This document shows, one piece after another, positions 1-11,000 of a stretch of 64,000 nt of DNA. Location of the stretch: the NCBI GenBank assembly GCA_037045145.1, contig JBAOIA010000012.1, forward strand, positions 496,001-560,000, written 5' to 3'. This DNA comes from Bacteroidia bacterium (GTDB taxonomy: Bacteria; Bacteroidota; Bacteroidia; AKYH767-A; OLB10). The position numbers were made by a program, and so were the translations under genes. Positions within the stretch are counted from its first letter, which is position 1; the number at the start of each line of letters is the position of its first letter. The notes under the pieces are model-generated. The model made no database searches and had not been told where the DNA came from. It worked only from the letters and a program-made list of their open reading frames with translations.

Positions 1-938
1 TTCTGTAATTTACTCAATAACGCATACTTTTCATCTAAGCTTACTTGCACATCTTTGTCAGAAACCAATTTCTTTAAAGCAGCATAAGAAACTTTCAAAT
101 CATCTCCACGCTTGAGACCATCTTCGGCAACCAAACTTACTAAACTATTTCTAACCAAAGCACTCTGCACCCTTTCCAAAACGGCATTTGAAAATTCCAT
201 TAAAAAATTCTGAGTAGAATCTTCTCGAATCTGTTTAAATGCTTGTTTGGTAAAATAATCTGACAATAATTTCAAATAACGCTCATTCTGTACTGATGAC
301 TCATCATTAAAATTTAAATTTTTAAAAACATCAGGATAACTTTCAGATACTTTAAATTCATTATCATGAGTTATATATCTATGATACATTTCATAACTTG
401 CTATGTTATCCAACCGGGCAAACTCAATGTCTTTTTTTTCGGCAGCAGCAAATTCTTTGTCTAAAACAAATCCTTTTAGCAATTCAGTTTTAAGGATAGC
501 AGCGGAATCAACGGTTTTTAAAAACTCTGTTTCATCATAACGACAAATCACAGTCATATTATCTAATATCTCTAACTTCTCTTCTAAAAGTATTTTTTGA
601 GCTAAGTAGTTGTTTTCATTTTCTCCAACACCCTTGTATTTTACCGATTCATCAAACATTTTGGTGTCAAGTGTAAAATAAAGTTTATCATCCGGTTTTA
701 GGAAAGCGTCAGTAAACTCATCGCCATGCGTAATTTTATAATAATCTCTCTTCAACTTCATCGTGTCGGAAAATGACCCATCTTTATTTAAATAAATAAT
801 TATACTCTTCTTTAAGTTATCGCCAGATATCATAATTGAATCTGATTTCGGATTTGTTATTTTTCCGGAAAGAATTACGTTTTGTGCATTGCAAATAGAA
901 ACTGTTGCTGCCAAAAATAATGTAAGTATTATTTTCAT
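1..938 (-). CDS. Exported TlpA/DUF4369-like protein, N-terminal part (runs off the window)
   Basis: The minus frame is open from an ATG at 936-938 to base 1, giving at least 312 codons with no stop, so the 3' end lies outside the window. Residues 1-19 form a signal peptide (MKII..., cleavage near CNA-Q). A beta-rich stretch follows, of the kind seen at the N terminus of Bacteroidota TlpA/AhpC-family exported proteins (SGKI start, then KPDDKLYF), and then a long charged helical region. A thioredoxin domain with CxxC would be expected further on but is not in view. The family assignment is therefore inferred from architecture; export is well supported. It is the next gene downstream on the same strand from the subtilase, with about 105 bases between them. 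Confidence 0.6.
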   Translation of the reverse strand, partial: MKIILTLFLAATVSICNAQNVILSGKITNPKSDSIMISGDNLKKSIIIYLNKDGSFSDTMKLKRDYYKITHGDEFTDAFLKPDDKLYFTLDTKMFDESVKYKGVGENENNYLAQKILLEEKLEILDNMTVICRYDETEFLKTVDSAAILKTELLKGFVLDKEFAAAEKKDIEFARLDNIASYEMYHRYITHDNEFKVSESYPDVFKNLNFNDESSVQNERYLKLLSDYFTKQAFKQIREDSTQNFLMEFSNAVLERVQSALVRNSLVSLVAEDGLKRGDDLKVSYAALKKLVSDKDVQVSLDEKYALLSKLQ

Positions 939-1043
939 TTTATAGAGTTTTTATAATACAAAAATACTTATTAATTCATTTCACAAGTTCATACAAACAA
1001 TCATTCCGACTGATTAAAGAAGAATAGAATTCACAAATATCAA

Positions 1044-3200
1044 TTACTGATAAATCAATTTTATGGTTTGCTTATATCCATCAGTAGAAATCAATTGAGC
1101 AAAATAAACACCTTTTGTGGGTAATGATGGTGTGATTGTTATTTTTTGTGATGCATCACTATTGAATGATGTCTGATAAACTACCTGCCCTAATGGATTA
1201 AATATTTTTATTGTTGATAGTTGTTTCATTGCATTTATCTGAAAAGAATGATTAAAAGGAATTGGATAAATAGTGCCTATTTGTGAGTTGTGTTCATTGA
1301 TTGTAAGAAAACTACAACCAAGCATGGCTGCAAATCCATCAGCACGGCCATATCCCCAACTATTGTTTGGTATTGTACCTATAACTAATGAATCAACCAT
1401 TGCATTTTGTGTAATGCAATTTTTAATTTCCTGCCATGATGCATTTGGATAGCGTTGAAGAATTAACGCAGCAATGCCGGCAACAACAGGTGATGCTGTA
1501 GAAGTACCTCCATCTCTAATATGCATACAGCCTAATGCCTTACTGGTGACAGGAAGATTGGGTAACACATTATAAGCACCTGCAGCAATAGACATTCCAC
1601 CGCTGGCACAAATTTCAGGTTTGAGACGTGCATCACGTGTAGGACCATGACTACTTTGAGGGGCCAATGTTCCGGGAGTATAGTTGGTTGTTGAAACAAA
1701 AAGATTGTTGGTGCAGTCCATATAAGTCATCCTGTTCTTATGTTCTCCAACAGTTATTACTTTGTCGCTACATGAAAAACTACTTACGATAGTCTGGTCA
1801 TAATCGGGTGCAATATAATTTACTATTTCAGGAAACTGTTGTGGTGTTGGCAGTGCTGAAGATGGTGTCATCTGAAAACTCCATAAATCAAACTTTCCGG
1901 TTTGTGTTGAAGAAAGTCTGAAGCGATATTGAGTACTGTCCGGAATAATATTAAAAATCATACTGTAACGTCCGTTGGCAAGTGAAGCAAAACGCTGTAC
2001 AAGCGCAATACGGCTTCCTGAAACACCCCATAACGTATCAGTCCTAATTGTTCCCAAGTTTTGAGAAACCGTATAATAGTTCCCCATTGTCTGAAGTTCA
2101 TAACCAGAGGTTACATTATCTGCACCAATTGCAAATTTCATCTGCGCAAAGTTTGCTACATCAGCCCACATTTCTAAATAAATAGAATTGCCATAGGCCG
2201 GGTTATAGCTAAACCATGTAAACGATGTATCACTAGAAACAGCATGTGAGTGCTGTACATGAATGGGGATGTTTCCTGCATTACCTGCAGCACATACCAA
2301 CGACCTGCCGTTACGTTGAGAAATGAGATTGGAGATTGCCTGAGCCTGCAAGTCCTTTCCGTCATGAGAGCCATAATAAGTTCCGGCACTGATATTAATT
2401 ACACATGGCTTATTAAGTGCAAAAGCTTTTGAATAAATATAATTTACAGCATCAGCAACTGTGGTTAACCAATCATTGTCTGAAAGATTCCAGTTTACAC
2501 ATACAGAAATAATATCAGCAGCAGGTGCCACACCTTTATGGTCGTTCAATGCAAGTCCATTACCGGCACCCATACCGGTGACATGTGTGCCATGTCCGTT
2601 ACTGTTATCTACATGAGTTGAAGCATTTCCTGCATCAATATCAGCTGCTGTAAATTCAGTTCCGTAATTATAGGGCATTGGTGCATTTCCCACCGTTAAA
2701 TTATGGTCCCATATATATAACACACGTGTACTGCCGTTAGTATGTTTAAAATCTGGATGCGTAAAATCAATTCCTGAATCAATAAAACCCATAACTACGC
2801 CATTGCCATCATAACCCTGTGGCAAAGGAGCCATACCATTCTGGATAGGATTTATGTTGTTACGCACACGCATAGAATCATCCAGCGCAACAAGTTGCAT
2901 TCCATTGTCTTCAACAGCCTCAACACCATGTAATGCTATCAACCCATTAACTGCACCTAATGGCAAAATCATTGAAACAATGTTTCCTGCAACAAACTTT
3001 ACTTTGCCACTATTCTGTAGAACATAGTTCTGAATAATTCCAACATCGCCTTGGGCAAACAACGATAAAGGACGTGTGAATGAATTAGGCCCGGCCAACT
3101 TCTTTGCCAGTGAAAAATTCATCTTACTCAAATCTTGAGCGAATGCTCCTTGAAGAATGAAGATTAAAAAAAACAAGCAGTAAATTGGTTTCTGTTTCAT
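1044..3200 (-). CDS. Secreted subtilisin-like serine protease (peptidase S8) with T9SS sorting domain
   Basis: A 718-residue secreted endopeptidase. I chose the ATG at 3198-3200 because it puts the signal peptide (MKQKPIYCLFF...GAFAQ) right at the N terminus; an in-frame ATG 7 codons upstream is possible. The catalytic triad is visible: Asp141 in GFIDSGID, His203 in NGHGTHVTG and Ser567 in GGTSTASPVVAG, with the oxyanion Asn307 in CAAGNAG. About 230 residues between the Asn and Ser blocks form a beta-rich insert. The last 75 residues (IYPIPFNHSF..., ending YKQTIKLIYQ) are a type IX secretion C-terminal sorting domain, so the enzyme is expected to cross the outer membrane and be surface-attached or released. 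A proteolytic role on external protein or peptide substrates is inferred from the family. It is transcribed divergently from the TonB receptor. Confidence 0.93.
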   Translation of the reverse strand: MKQKPIYCLFFLIFILQGAFAQDLSKMNFSLAKKLAGPNSFTRPLSLFAQGDVGIIQNYVLQNSGKVKFVAGNIVSMILPLGAVNGLIALHGVEAVEDNGMQLVALDDSMRVRNNINPIQNGMAPLPQGYDGNGVVMGFIDSGIDFTHPDFKHTNGSTRVLYIWDHNLTVGNAPMPYNYGTEFTAADIDAGNASTHVDNSNGHGTHVTGMGAGNGLALNDHKGVAPAADIISVCVNWNLSDNDWLTTVADAVNYIYSKAFALNKPCVINISAGTYYGSHDGKDLQAQAISNLISQRNGRSLVCAAGNAGNIPIHVQHSHAVSSDTSFTWFSYNPAYGNSIYLEMWADVANFAQMKFAIGADNVTSGYELQTMGNYYTVSQNLGTIRTDTLWGVSGSRIALVQRFASLANGRYSMIFNIIPDSTQYRFRLSSTQTGKFDLWSFQMTPSSALPTPQQFPEIVNYIAPDYDQTIVSSFSCSDKVITVGEHKNRMTYMDCTNNLFVSTTNYTPGTLAPQSSHGPTRDARLKPEICASGGMSIAAGAYNVLPNLPVTSKALGCMHIRDGGTSTASPVVAGIAALILQRYPNASWQEIKNCITQNAMVDSLVIGTIPNNSWGYGRADGFAAMLGCSFLTINEHNSQIGTIYPIPFNHSFQINAMKQLSTIKIFNPLGQVVYQTSFNSDASQKITITPSLPTKGVYFAQLISTDGYKQTIKLIYQ

Positions 3201-3370
3201 TACTTTTTTATTAGTCAACAATTTTAAGCAATATTTTCTGTTATGATTATGAGGAACAACACAATTATCAACAAGTTTACGGCAATATGTTTTTTATCCC
3301 TAATATTTAAAACTAATAAAAGATATGTTAACATTTTCAAAAATTGAATCAAAATTTCGTAATGAAATGA

Positions 3371-3378
3371 TAAGTTTG
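3371..3378 (+). promoter_or_regulatory. Candidate -7 element TAAGTTTG
   Basis: TAAGTTTG matches the Bacteroidota -7 consensus TAnnTTTG and lies 20 bases before the ATG of the TonB receptor. No TTTG or TTG is found at the expected 19-21 base spacing upstream, so only the -7 half is supported. Confidence 0.4.
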
Positions 3379-3398
3379 CAGCCCCGTACAAAAAATTT

Positions 3399-5828
3399 AT
3401 GTTCAGAAAATACACGCTCTTTTTACTTTTATTTCTACAGATTCAAATATTAAACGCTCAGGATAAATCAACCCGATTTACAATTAGTGGCTACGTTAAA
3501 GATGCATCCACCGGTGAAGCATTAATTGGCGCTAATGTATATCTCCGTGAAACTATGAAGGGTGTTCAGACCAACACCTACGGTTATTATTCTATTACAG
3601 TCGATGGAGCTGACAGTATTACACTGATGAGTTCATTTGTTGGATTTAGTGACTTCCTTCAAAAAATGAAACCTGCAAAAGATGTTAGATTAAATATTAA
3701 TCTGCGTAATAAATATATAGAAGCACAAGAGGTTGTTATTACTGCAAAAAAAGAAGATCAGAATGTAAACAGCACACAAATGGGCACCGTTCAACTTGAT
3801 GTTGAACAGATTAAAACCCTACCTGCATTTATGGGTGAAGTTGATATTTTAAAAACCATACAACTTTTGCCGGGAGTGCAGTCTGCAGGGGAAGGAAACA
3901 CAGGATTTTACGTTCGTGGTGGTGGCCCCGATCAGAATTTGATTTTATTGGATGAAGCATTGGTTTATAATGCATCCCATTTATTCGGTTTTTTTTCAGT
4001 GTTCAATTCTGATGCAATCAATAACGTTTCGTTGATTAAAGGTGGAATGCCTGCAAATTACGGTGGGCGACTTGCATCTGTACTTGACATTTCTCTTAAA
4101 GAAGGAAATAACAAAGAATTTAAAGTTGAAGGTGGATTAGGACCAATTGCATCCAGACTTACATTGCAAGGGCCAATCCAAAAAGAAAAATCATCATTCA
4201 TTGTATCCGGAAGACGAACATTCATTGACTTGTTTCAACGTCCACCGTTTGTAAAAAAAGGCTCAAACGCTGCTAATAACACCTATTACTTTTATGATTT
4301 GAATGCCAAAATAAATTATCAGCTTTCTGATAAAGACAGACTTTTTTTAAGTGGATATTTTGGAAGAGATGTTTTCAACTTTAAGAGTGCCGACACAGGA
4401 TTTAAGTTCAGAATCCCCTGGGGTAATGCAACTGCAGTTTTACGCTGGAACCATTTATTCAGTGATAAATTATTTGTGAATACTTCAATTATTTTTTCTG
4501 ATTACAAATTTGCTTTTAACGCCAAACAGGAAAGTTTTAGTTTCAATATTTTTTCAGGCATCAGAGATTATAATGCAAAAGTTGATTTTAACTGGTTTCC
4601 GATTATCACACACAATATTAAGTTTGGCGTAAATTATACCTACCATCGTTTTACACCAACGAGTGCAGAGGCCAGTCAGGATTCAACAGACTTTGATCTT
4701 GGCGGAGTAAATCGTCTATATGCTCATGAAGCCGCAGCCTACATTAATGATGATTGGACTATTAGTGATAAATTGTCTGTAAGTGCCGGCCTGCGTTATT
4801 CATTATTCGACTTTACAGGACCTTTTACACGCTATGTTAAAAATGAAGATAATGAAACTATTGATACTATTTTTTATAAAACCAATGAAACCGTTGGATT
4901 CTACCACGGACTTGAACCACGTATATCTGCTAAATATTCTTTGGACAAAAACTCATCCATAAAAGCATCCTTCACGCAAAACTATCAATATGTTCATTTA
5001 GCATCGTTTACTTCGGTAACGCTGCCTACGGATGTTTGGGTTCCAAGCAGCGATAGGGTAAAACCACAAGACGGGAGATTGTATGCAGCCGGGTATTTCA
5101 GAAACTTCCATCAGAATATGTTTGAAACATCAGTAGAAGTTTACTATAAAACCATGCGTAATCAAATTGAATATCGTGAAGGGGCGCAGGCTGATGATGA
5201 TGTAAAAAATAATACCGATAACAATTTTGTTTTTGGTAAAGGCTGGAGCTATGGTGCTGAATTTTTTATCAAAAAAGCAAAAGGAAAATTAAATGGATGG
5301 GTAGGTTACACACTTAGCTACACCGATAGAAAATTTCCGGACATAATGAATGGAAAAACATTTCCTGCAAAGTATGACAGACGCCACGATATTTCTGTAG
5401 TAGTGTCTTATAATGCAAGCAAACGTTGGACATTTGGTTTAACATGGGTTTATGCAACAGGTAATGCCACTACCCTGCCTGTTTCAAGATACTTCATGTT
5501 TGGACCATTGGATTTACAAGGTGTTGTTTCGAGCGGATTACCTAACATGTCAAGCGGACAAATTTATGATGTCTATGGCGACAGAAATTCGTACAGAATG
5601 GCAGCTTACCATCGTCTGGATTTATCTGCAACATATATCAAGAAAAAGACTAAACGTTTTGAATCAAGTTGGAATTTTAGCATTTATAATGTTTACAGCA
5701 GAATGAATCCATATTTTATATATTTCAACAATGAAGTAGATAAAGAAACAGGTGAATTTCAAATTCAGGCAAAACAAGTTTCGTTGTTTCCAATTATTCC
5801 TTCCGTAACTTATAATTTTAAATTCTGA
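3399..5828 (+). CDS. TonB-dependent receptor with carboxypeptidase-regulatory-like domain
   Basis: An 809-residue outer-membrane receptor. Residues 1-21 are a signal peptide ending LNAQ. Residues about 27-110 form a carboxypeptidase-regulatory-like beta sandwich (ISGYVKDASTGEALIGANV). The plug follows at about 125-235 (LPAFMGEVDILKTIQLLPGV, then FYVRGGGPDQNLILLDEALV), and the rest is a 22-strand-type barrel with alternating aromatic strands ending in VTYNFKF. It would import a bulky ligand with TonB energy. Its stop overlaps by one base the start of a DUF4249 lipoprotein, a recurrent Bacteroidota receptor/lipoprotein pairing in which the lipoprotein probably acts as a partner on the receptor. 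The substrate cannot be told; this is not a classic SusC, since no SusD is present. Confidence 0.92.
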   Translation: MFRKYTLFLLLFLQIQILNAQDKSTRFTISGYVKDASTGEALIGANVYLRETMKGVQTNTYGYYSITVDGADSITLMSSFVGFSDFLQKMKPAKDVRLNINLRNKYIEAQEVVITAKKEDQNVNSTQMGTVQLDVEQIKTLPAFMGEVDILKTIQLLPGVQSAGEGNTGFYVRGGGPDQNLILLDEALVYNASHLFGFFSVFNSDAINNVSLIKGGMPANYGGRLASVLDISLKEGNNKEFKVEGGLGPIASRLTLQGPIQKEKSSFIVSGRRTFIDLFQRPPFVKKGSNAANNTYYFYDLNAKINYQLSDKDRLFLSGYFGRDVFNFKSADTGFKFRIPWGNATAVLRWNHLFSDKLFVNTSIIFSDYKFAFNAKQESFSFNIFSGIRDYNAKVDFNWFPIITHNIKFGVNYTYHRFTPTSAEASQDSTDFDLGGVNRLYAHEAAAYINDDWTISDKLSVSAGLRYSLFDFTGPFTRYVKNEDNETIDTIFYKTNETVGFYHGLEPRISAKYSLDKNSSIKASFTQNYQYVHLASFTSVTLPTDVWVPSSDRVKPQDGRLYAAGYFRNFHQNMFETSVEVYYKTMRNQIEYREGAQADDDVKNNTDNNFVFGKGWSYGAEFFIKKAKGKLNGWVGYTLSYTDRKFPDIMNGKTFPAKYDRRHDISVVVSYNASKRWTFGLTWVYATGNATTLPVSRYFMFGPLDLQGVVSSGLPNMSSGQIYDVYGDRNSYRMAAYHRLDLSATYIKKKTKRFESSWNFSIYNVYSRMNPYFIYFNNEVDKETGEFQIQAKQVSLFPIIPSVTYNFKF

Positions 5829-6712
5829 TGTACATGAAAACAAATCATCTAAAATCATTTGCATTAATTTTAGCGGCAACAATATTATTCAGCTCTTGCG
5901 AAAAAGATATTACCGTAAATCTCCCCAAACAAAAACAACAATATGTTGTAGAGGGATATATCGAAAATGGATTACCTGCCTATGTCATGCTTTCTAAAAC
6001 TGCTGATTATTTTTCGCCTGTTGACTCTGCAGCATTGCAACAATACATGGTTAAAAATGCTATAGTTATTATTTCTGATGGTGATATTACAGATACACTT
6101 TTACAGGTTGATCCGTCAATCGGCTACTTTTATTTTTCACCAAAAATTATTGGGCAAACAGGTAAAAACTACACATTACGAATCATTACACCCGATAATG
6201 ATGTACTCACTTCTGAAACTAAAATGCTACCTGCTGTTCCATTAGATAGTGTTTGGTTTAAAATTCAGGAAGGAAAAGACTCATTAGGTTATGTTTGGGC
6301 TCATTTAAAAGATCCTGACACTTTAGGTAATTGTTACCGATGGTTTGCTAAACGTTTAAATAAAGATAAAATGTTTATTGCACCATCTGGCTCTGTGTTT
6401 GAAGATAAATTTATTAACGGAAAAGCTTTTGACTTTGCTTATAACCGAGGACACTTACCCAACAGTACAGCACTTGAAGATGAGAATGAAGAAGCAGGAT
6501 TCTTTAAAGCCGGTGATACCATAATGGTAAAGTTTTGCACCATAACACAAGAAAGTTACAAGTTTTGGCGTATGGCAGAATCACAGGCCGGAAGCAGTGG
6601 TAGTCCATTTGGTTCGCCTGCAGTCTTTCCTACAAATATAAAAGGTGGCATTGGAATTTTTGAAGCGTTTAACCCAAGCTTCTATACGGTAATTGCAAAA
6701 AAGCCTGACTAA
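5828..6712 (+). CDS. DUF4249 family outer-membrane lipoprotein
   Basis: A 294-residue lipoprotein. The signal sequence ends in a lipobox (LFSSC, Cys at about residue 24). DUF4249-type features follow: ITVNLP directly after the anchor, VVEGYIENG at about 41, and the repeated SETKMLPAVPLDSVWF segment near 135. The start at 5828 overlaps the receptor's stop by one base (TGATG); an ATG two codons later (MKTN...) would give a cleaner signal peptide, so the true start may be 5834. Translational coupling implies that it works with the receptor. The molecular function of DUF4249 is not established. The stop lies 8 bases from the stop of the convergent efflux operon. Confidence 0.85.
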   Translation: MYMKTNHLKSFALILAATILFSSCEKDITVNLPKQKQQYVVEGYIENGLPAYVMLSKTADYFSPVDSAALQQYMVKNAIVIISDGDITDTLLQVDPSIGYFYFSPKIIGQTGKNYTLRIITPDNDVLTSETKMLPAVPLDSVWFKIQEGKDSLGYVWAHLKDPDTLGNCYRWFAKRLNKDKMFIAPSGSVFEDKFINGKAFDFAYNRGHLPNSTALEDENEEAGFFKAGDTIMVKFCTITQESYKFWRMAESQAGSSGSPFGSPAVFPTNIKGGIGIFEAFNPSFYTVIAKKPD

Positions 6713-6720
6713 GCCTTAGC

Positions 6721-8019
6721 CTATTTTATTAATTTACCTGCCAAACGCAGCAAATGTATTTCAGTAGTTTTGTTATTATACTGTGCATTTACCAACCGCA
6801 CTAAAGCATTGTACAAGCTTTCCTGCGATTGATTCAACTGTAAAAGATTTGCACTGCCAAGGCGATAGCTGGCAAGATATACACTTGCATTTTCACGGGC
6901 GGCAGCAGTATTTTCCGTTTCTAATGTAAGAATCTCCTGCGCTTTTTGAAATGCATTCCATGTGCTACTTAAATCAGCAATTTGGTTTGTTCGTGTTTGC
7001 TGATATTCAATTTGCGAATTGATGTAATTCAATTTTGTATTGCTAATTTGTCTCGAACTATTGAAACCGTTAAACAAATTATAACGTGCAGAAATTCCAA
7101 ACTGCGGACCATTGGTTCTGTTCAAAGAAAACAATCCTGCATCGTTGCGACTTTCATTATAATAATATCCTGCAAGACCTGTAATTACAGGCAATCGTAA
7201 CCCTTTCATTGAATTAAGTTGCAAACGATTTACCTCCATATTCAGTTTGCTTGCTTGCAATGCTGTGTTTTCCTGTAGGCCATTTATCAAATCACTTATT
7301 GCCGGCATAGCCACAAATGTAATTGTGTCTTCAGTTTTAAGTAATGTGTCAGCAGAAAATTGTAACAAACGATTTAACGCAACCATTGCATTATAAACAT
7401 CTGTTTCTTTATTCAACTTTTGTGATAGCATTGCATTGTAATCTACCTTTGACTGTAAGTAATCCAACTTAGATGCTGAACCAATTTTATATTTACTATC
7501 TGCAATCTGAAGTCTGTCTGCATAAAATTTCAAGGTTTCATTGATGCTTGACAATAACAATTTTTCTTTTACAACTGTAAAATATGTTTTACTCACATTC
7601 TCAATCACATCTTCAATCATTGCCTTCAGTTGCTCTTTTCCTTGTTTTGAGAGTGCGGTATTCTTATTATACTCAGAAAACATAGTAAGTCCGTCAAAAA
7701 GCACCCACTCCAATACTGCACTGCCGGCAACTGTAGCCTGGCCTGCATTTTGTTTTTCAGTAGATGTGCCATTGCTCAACTCTTGCAACACATTGTTATT
7801 AGCCTTAACATAGCTACCATTCAAATTAACCTGCGGTAACATGCCTGCATTACCTAATGTTGCATTGTTGTTGAGAATTGTGCTTTGATTTCGGGCAATA
7901 CGGATTGAAAAATTATCACTAATCGCTTTTTCAATAGCCTGTTGCAACGTGAAAACCTGTTGACATTGTGCCTGTACAAAGAAAAAACAAATCAATACTG
8001 TTAACCGAGCCTTAGTCAT
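6721..8019 (-). CDS. TolC-family outer-membrane efflux channel
   Basis: A 432-residue channel protein. I took the ATG at 8017-8019, which gives a signal peptide (MTKARLTVLICFFFVQAQC) and overlaps the pump's stop by 8 bases (ATGACTAA); the longer open frame upstream would overlap the pump by 100 bases. The protein starts with FTLQQAIEKAISDN and carries two internally similar alpha-helical/beta segments (QSKVDYNAM... and LLQLNQSQESLYNAL), the hallmark of TolC/OEP proteins. It is the third gene of an adaptor-pump-channel operon and would form the outer-membrane duct. The substrate is not deducible. Confidence 0.92.
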   Translation of the reverse strand: MTKARLTVLICFFFVQAQCQQVFTLQQAIEKAISDNFSIRIARNQSTILNNNATLGNAGMLPQVNLNGSYVKANNNVLQELSNGTSTEKQNAGQATVAGSAVLEWVLFDGLTMFSEYNKNTALSKQGKEQLKAMIEDVIENVSKTYFTVVKEKLLLSSINETLKFYADRLQIADSKYKIGSASKLDYLQSKVDYNAMLSQKLNKETDVYNAMVALNRLLQFSADTLLKTEDTITFVAMPAISDLINGLQENTALQASKLNMEVNRLQLNSMKGLRLPVITGLAGYYYNESRNDAGLFSLNRTNGPQFGISARYNLFNGFNSSRQISNTKLNYINSQIEYQQTRTNQIADLSSTWNAFQKAQEILTLETENTAAARENASVYLASYRLGSANLLQLNQSQESLYNALVRLVNAQYNNKTTEIHLLRLAGKLIK

Positions 8020-11000
8020 AACTTTCCTTTTCTTTTTTTCGTGAAAAAACAGAATACATTGCAGGAATAATATACAAAGTAAATATAAGAGCGAAAAGCA
8101 CACCACCAACAATTACTATTCCCATTGACATACGGCTCTTTGCTCCTGCTCCTAAAGCTAATGCAATGGGAAGTGCGCCTAATGAAGTTGCAAGGCTGGT
8201 CATTAAAATTGGACGAAAACGAGAAACAGAACCAAGAATAATTGCCTCGCCACGTTCAACTCCTTTTTCACGGAGCTGATTGATAAATTCAACTATCAGG
8301 ATTCCATTTTTTGTTACAAGACCAATGAGCATGATGATACCAATTTGGCTGAATATATTTAATGTCTGATTAAAATACCATAGTGAAATTAAAGCACCAC
8401 AAATAGCAAGCGGAACAGTAATCATAATTATAAATGGATCAACAAAACTTTCGAACTGTGCTGCCAATACTAAATAGATTAATATAATTGCAAGCACAAA
8501 AGCAAACCAAACATTAGAGCTGCTCTCGGCAAAGTCGCGTGATGGTCCGGTTAAATCAGTTGAAAAACTTTCATCAAGCAAACTGTCGCCAATATGTTTC
8601 ATTTCATTAATTCCGTCACCTATGGTATAGCCGGGTGCAAGTCCCGCAGATATGGTTGCAGACTGATAGCGATTGAAATGATACAACTGTGGCGGACTAC
8701 TGATTTCCTTTATGTCTATTAAATTATCAAGTTGAACAAGGCTCCCACTATTTGTTTTGACATAAAGTTTAGAAAGATCGTAGGGCACATCACGATTTTC
8801 GCGATCTACCTGTCCTATTACCTGATATTGTTTTCCTTGCATAATAAAATATCCGAATCGCTGTCCACTAAATGCCAATTGTAGTGTTTGTGCAATATCA
8901 TCAACCGACACTCCTAATGCATTTGCTTTAGCTCTGTCAATGGAAACATTCAGTTCCGGTTTATTGAATTTAAGATTGACATCCACCCCCTGAAATACCG
9001 GGCTTTTGTTTGCTCTATCTAAAAATGAAGGCACAACCTCTCTTAGCTTATCGAATTCCTGATTTTGAAGAACAAATTGAACAGGTAATGCACTTCGTGA
9101 TCCACCTGCAGACAATGATTGTTCCTGCAGAACGAAAACTCTGGCATCAGTCATTTTGCGTGTGATTCCCGAAAGTTGATCTGCAATTTCTTGTTGTGAA
9201 CGCTCACGTTTGTCTGGTGTAGAAAGTACAATTCGTGCAAAGCCTGAATTTACTGCTCCTGCACCTGTAAATCCTGGCGCAGTTACTGTAAGCAATCCCT
9301 TTTTTTCCGGAATTGAATCTTCAATTACATCAGAAATTTTCACAATAAAATTGTCTGTATATTCGTAAGAAGCTCCTTCCGGTGCTGTAATTAAAAGCCT
9401 CAGCCAGTTTCTATCTTCCAATGGAGAAAGCTCACTTTGCAAACTTCTGCCTAAAACAAAAATTAATACAATGGCCGAACCTAAAATTGTCCATGCGCGC
9501 CATCTTGCTTCCATGAACCACTTTAGCGAATTCTCATAAGCACTATTCATCCGTTGAAAAAAAGGTTCTGTCTTTTCATAAAACTTAGAATGCTTTTTAT
9601 CCTTCCTCACTAATCGCGCATTTAGCATTGGCGTTAATGTTAGTGAAACAAATGCAGAAATGAGTACGGCACCAGCAATGACTACACCAAACTCTCTGAA
9701 AAGGCGTCCTACAAATCCTTCCATAAAAACTACAGGAAGAAAAACTGCTGCTAAGGTGACTGATGTGCTGACAACAGCAAAAAATATTTCTTTAGTTCCT
9801 TCAATGGCTGCCCTGTTAGGAGAAAGTCCTGCTTCAATTTTTTTATAAATATTTTCAGTAACCACAATTCCATCATCTACTACCAGTCCTGTTGCAAGTA
9901 CTATGGCCAAAAGTGTGAGTACATTTATTGAAAATCCTGCTATGTACATTATAAACATAGCTCCAACCAACGACACCGGTATATCTATCAATGGGCGTAT
10001 GGCTACAAGCCAATCACGGAAAAACAAATAGATTATGATAACCACAAGTGTAATTGCAATGAAAAGTGTTTCTTCCACTTCAGTAATTGACTTCTTTACA
10101 AAAGATGTATTGTCGAGTGCAATTCCAATTTTTATATCTGAAGGAAGATCAACTTTTATTTTGTCCAATCTTTTATAAAATTCATCTGCAATTTCGATGT
10201 AATTACTTCCGGGTTGTGGAACAAGAGCAATTCCCACCATTGGAATACCAGATTCCCTTAAAATTGTTTCTTCATTCTCAGGTCCTAATTCTGCAAGGCC
10301 AACATCTTTAAAACGAATTAGTTGATCACCACTATTAACGATAATCATATTATTAAAATCGTCTTCGCTATGCAGCTGCCCCGTAGTTCGAACAACAAGT
10401 TCAGTATTGTCACCGGCAATTTTTCCTGCAGGCAATTCAACATTCTCCCGATCCAGTGCATTCTGAATATCCTGAACAGTGAGCTTATATGCTACAAGCT
10501 TATCAGGATAAATCCTCAAACGCATTGCGTATTTACGCTGTCCCCATATTTGCAGGGTACTTACTCCAGGTATGGTGATAAGCTGCTGACCAATTACATT
10601 CTCTGCATAATCACTTAAATCGAGTGTATTTCTTGTATTACTTTGAACTGTGAGTGAAATGATGGCGTCAGCATTAGCATCAGATTTGGTTACAACCGGT
10701 AACCCATCAATATCTCGTGGCAAAGTACGTACAGCCTGTGAAACTTTATCTCTAACGTCATTGGCTGCTGCTTCGAGATCAGAATTTAAATTAAATTCAA
10801 CTGTAATATTACTTGTTCCCTGGCTGCTTGTTGAAGAAATTGATCGAATACCCTGAATACCGTTAATTACTTTTTCAAGCGGTTCCGTTATCTGCGACTC
10901 TATAATATCTGCATTTGCACCGGGATATGAAGTTCTTACATTGATTATTGGCGGATCAATAGAGGGATACTCTCTGACACCAAGAAAAGTATAACTGATG

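Noticed and set aside
6709..6719. CTAAGCCTTAG palindrome between the DUF4249 and TolC stops as a bidirectional terminator
   Set aside because: Five-base arms with a one-base centre cannot form a hairpin loop, and there is no strong T-run.
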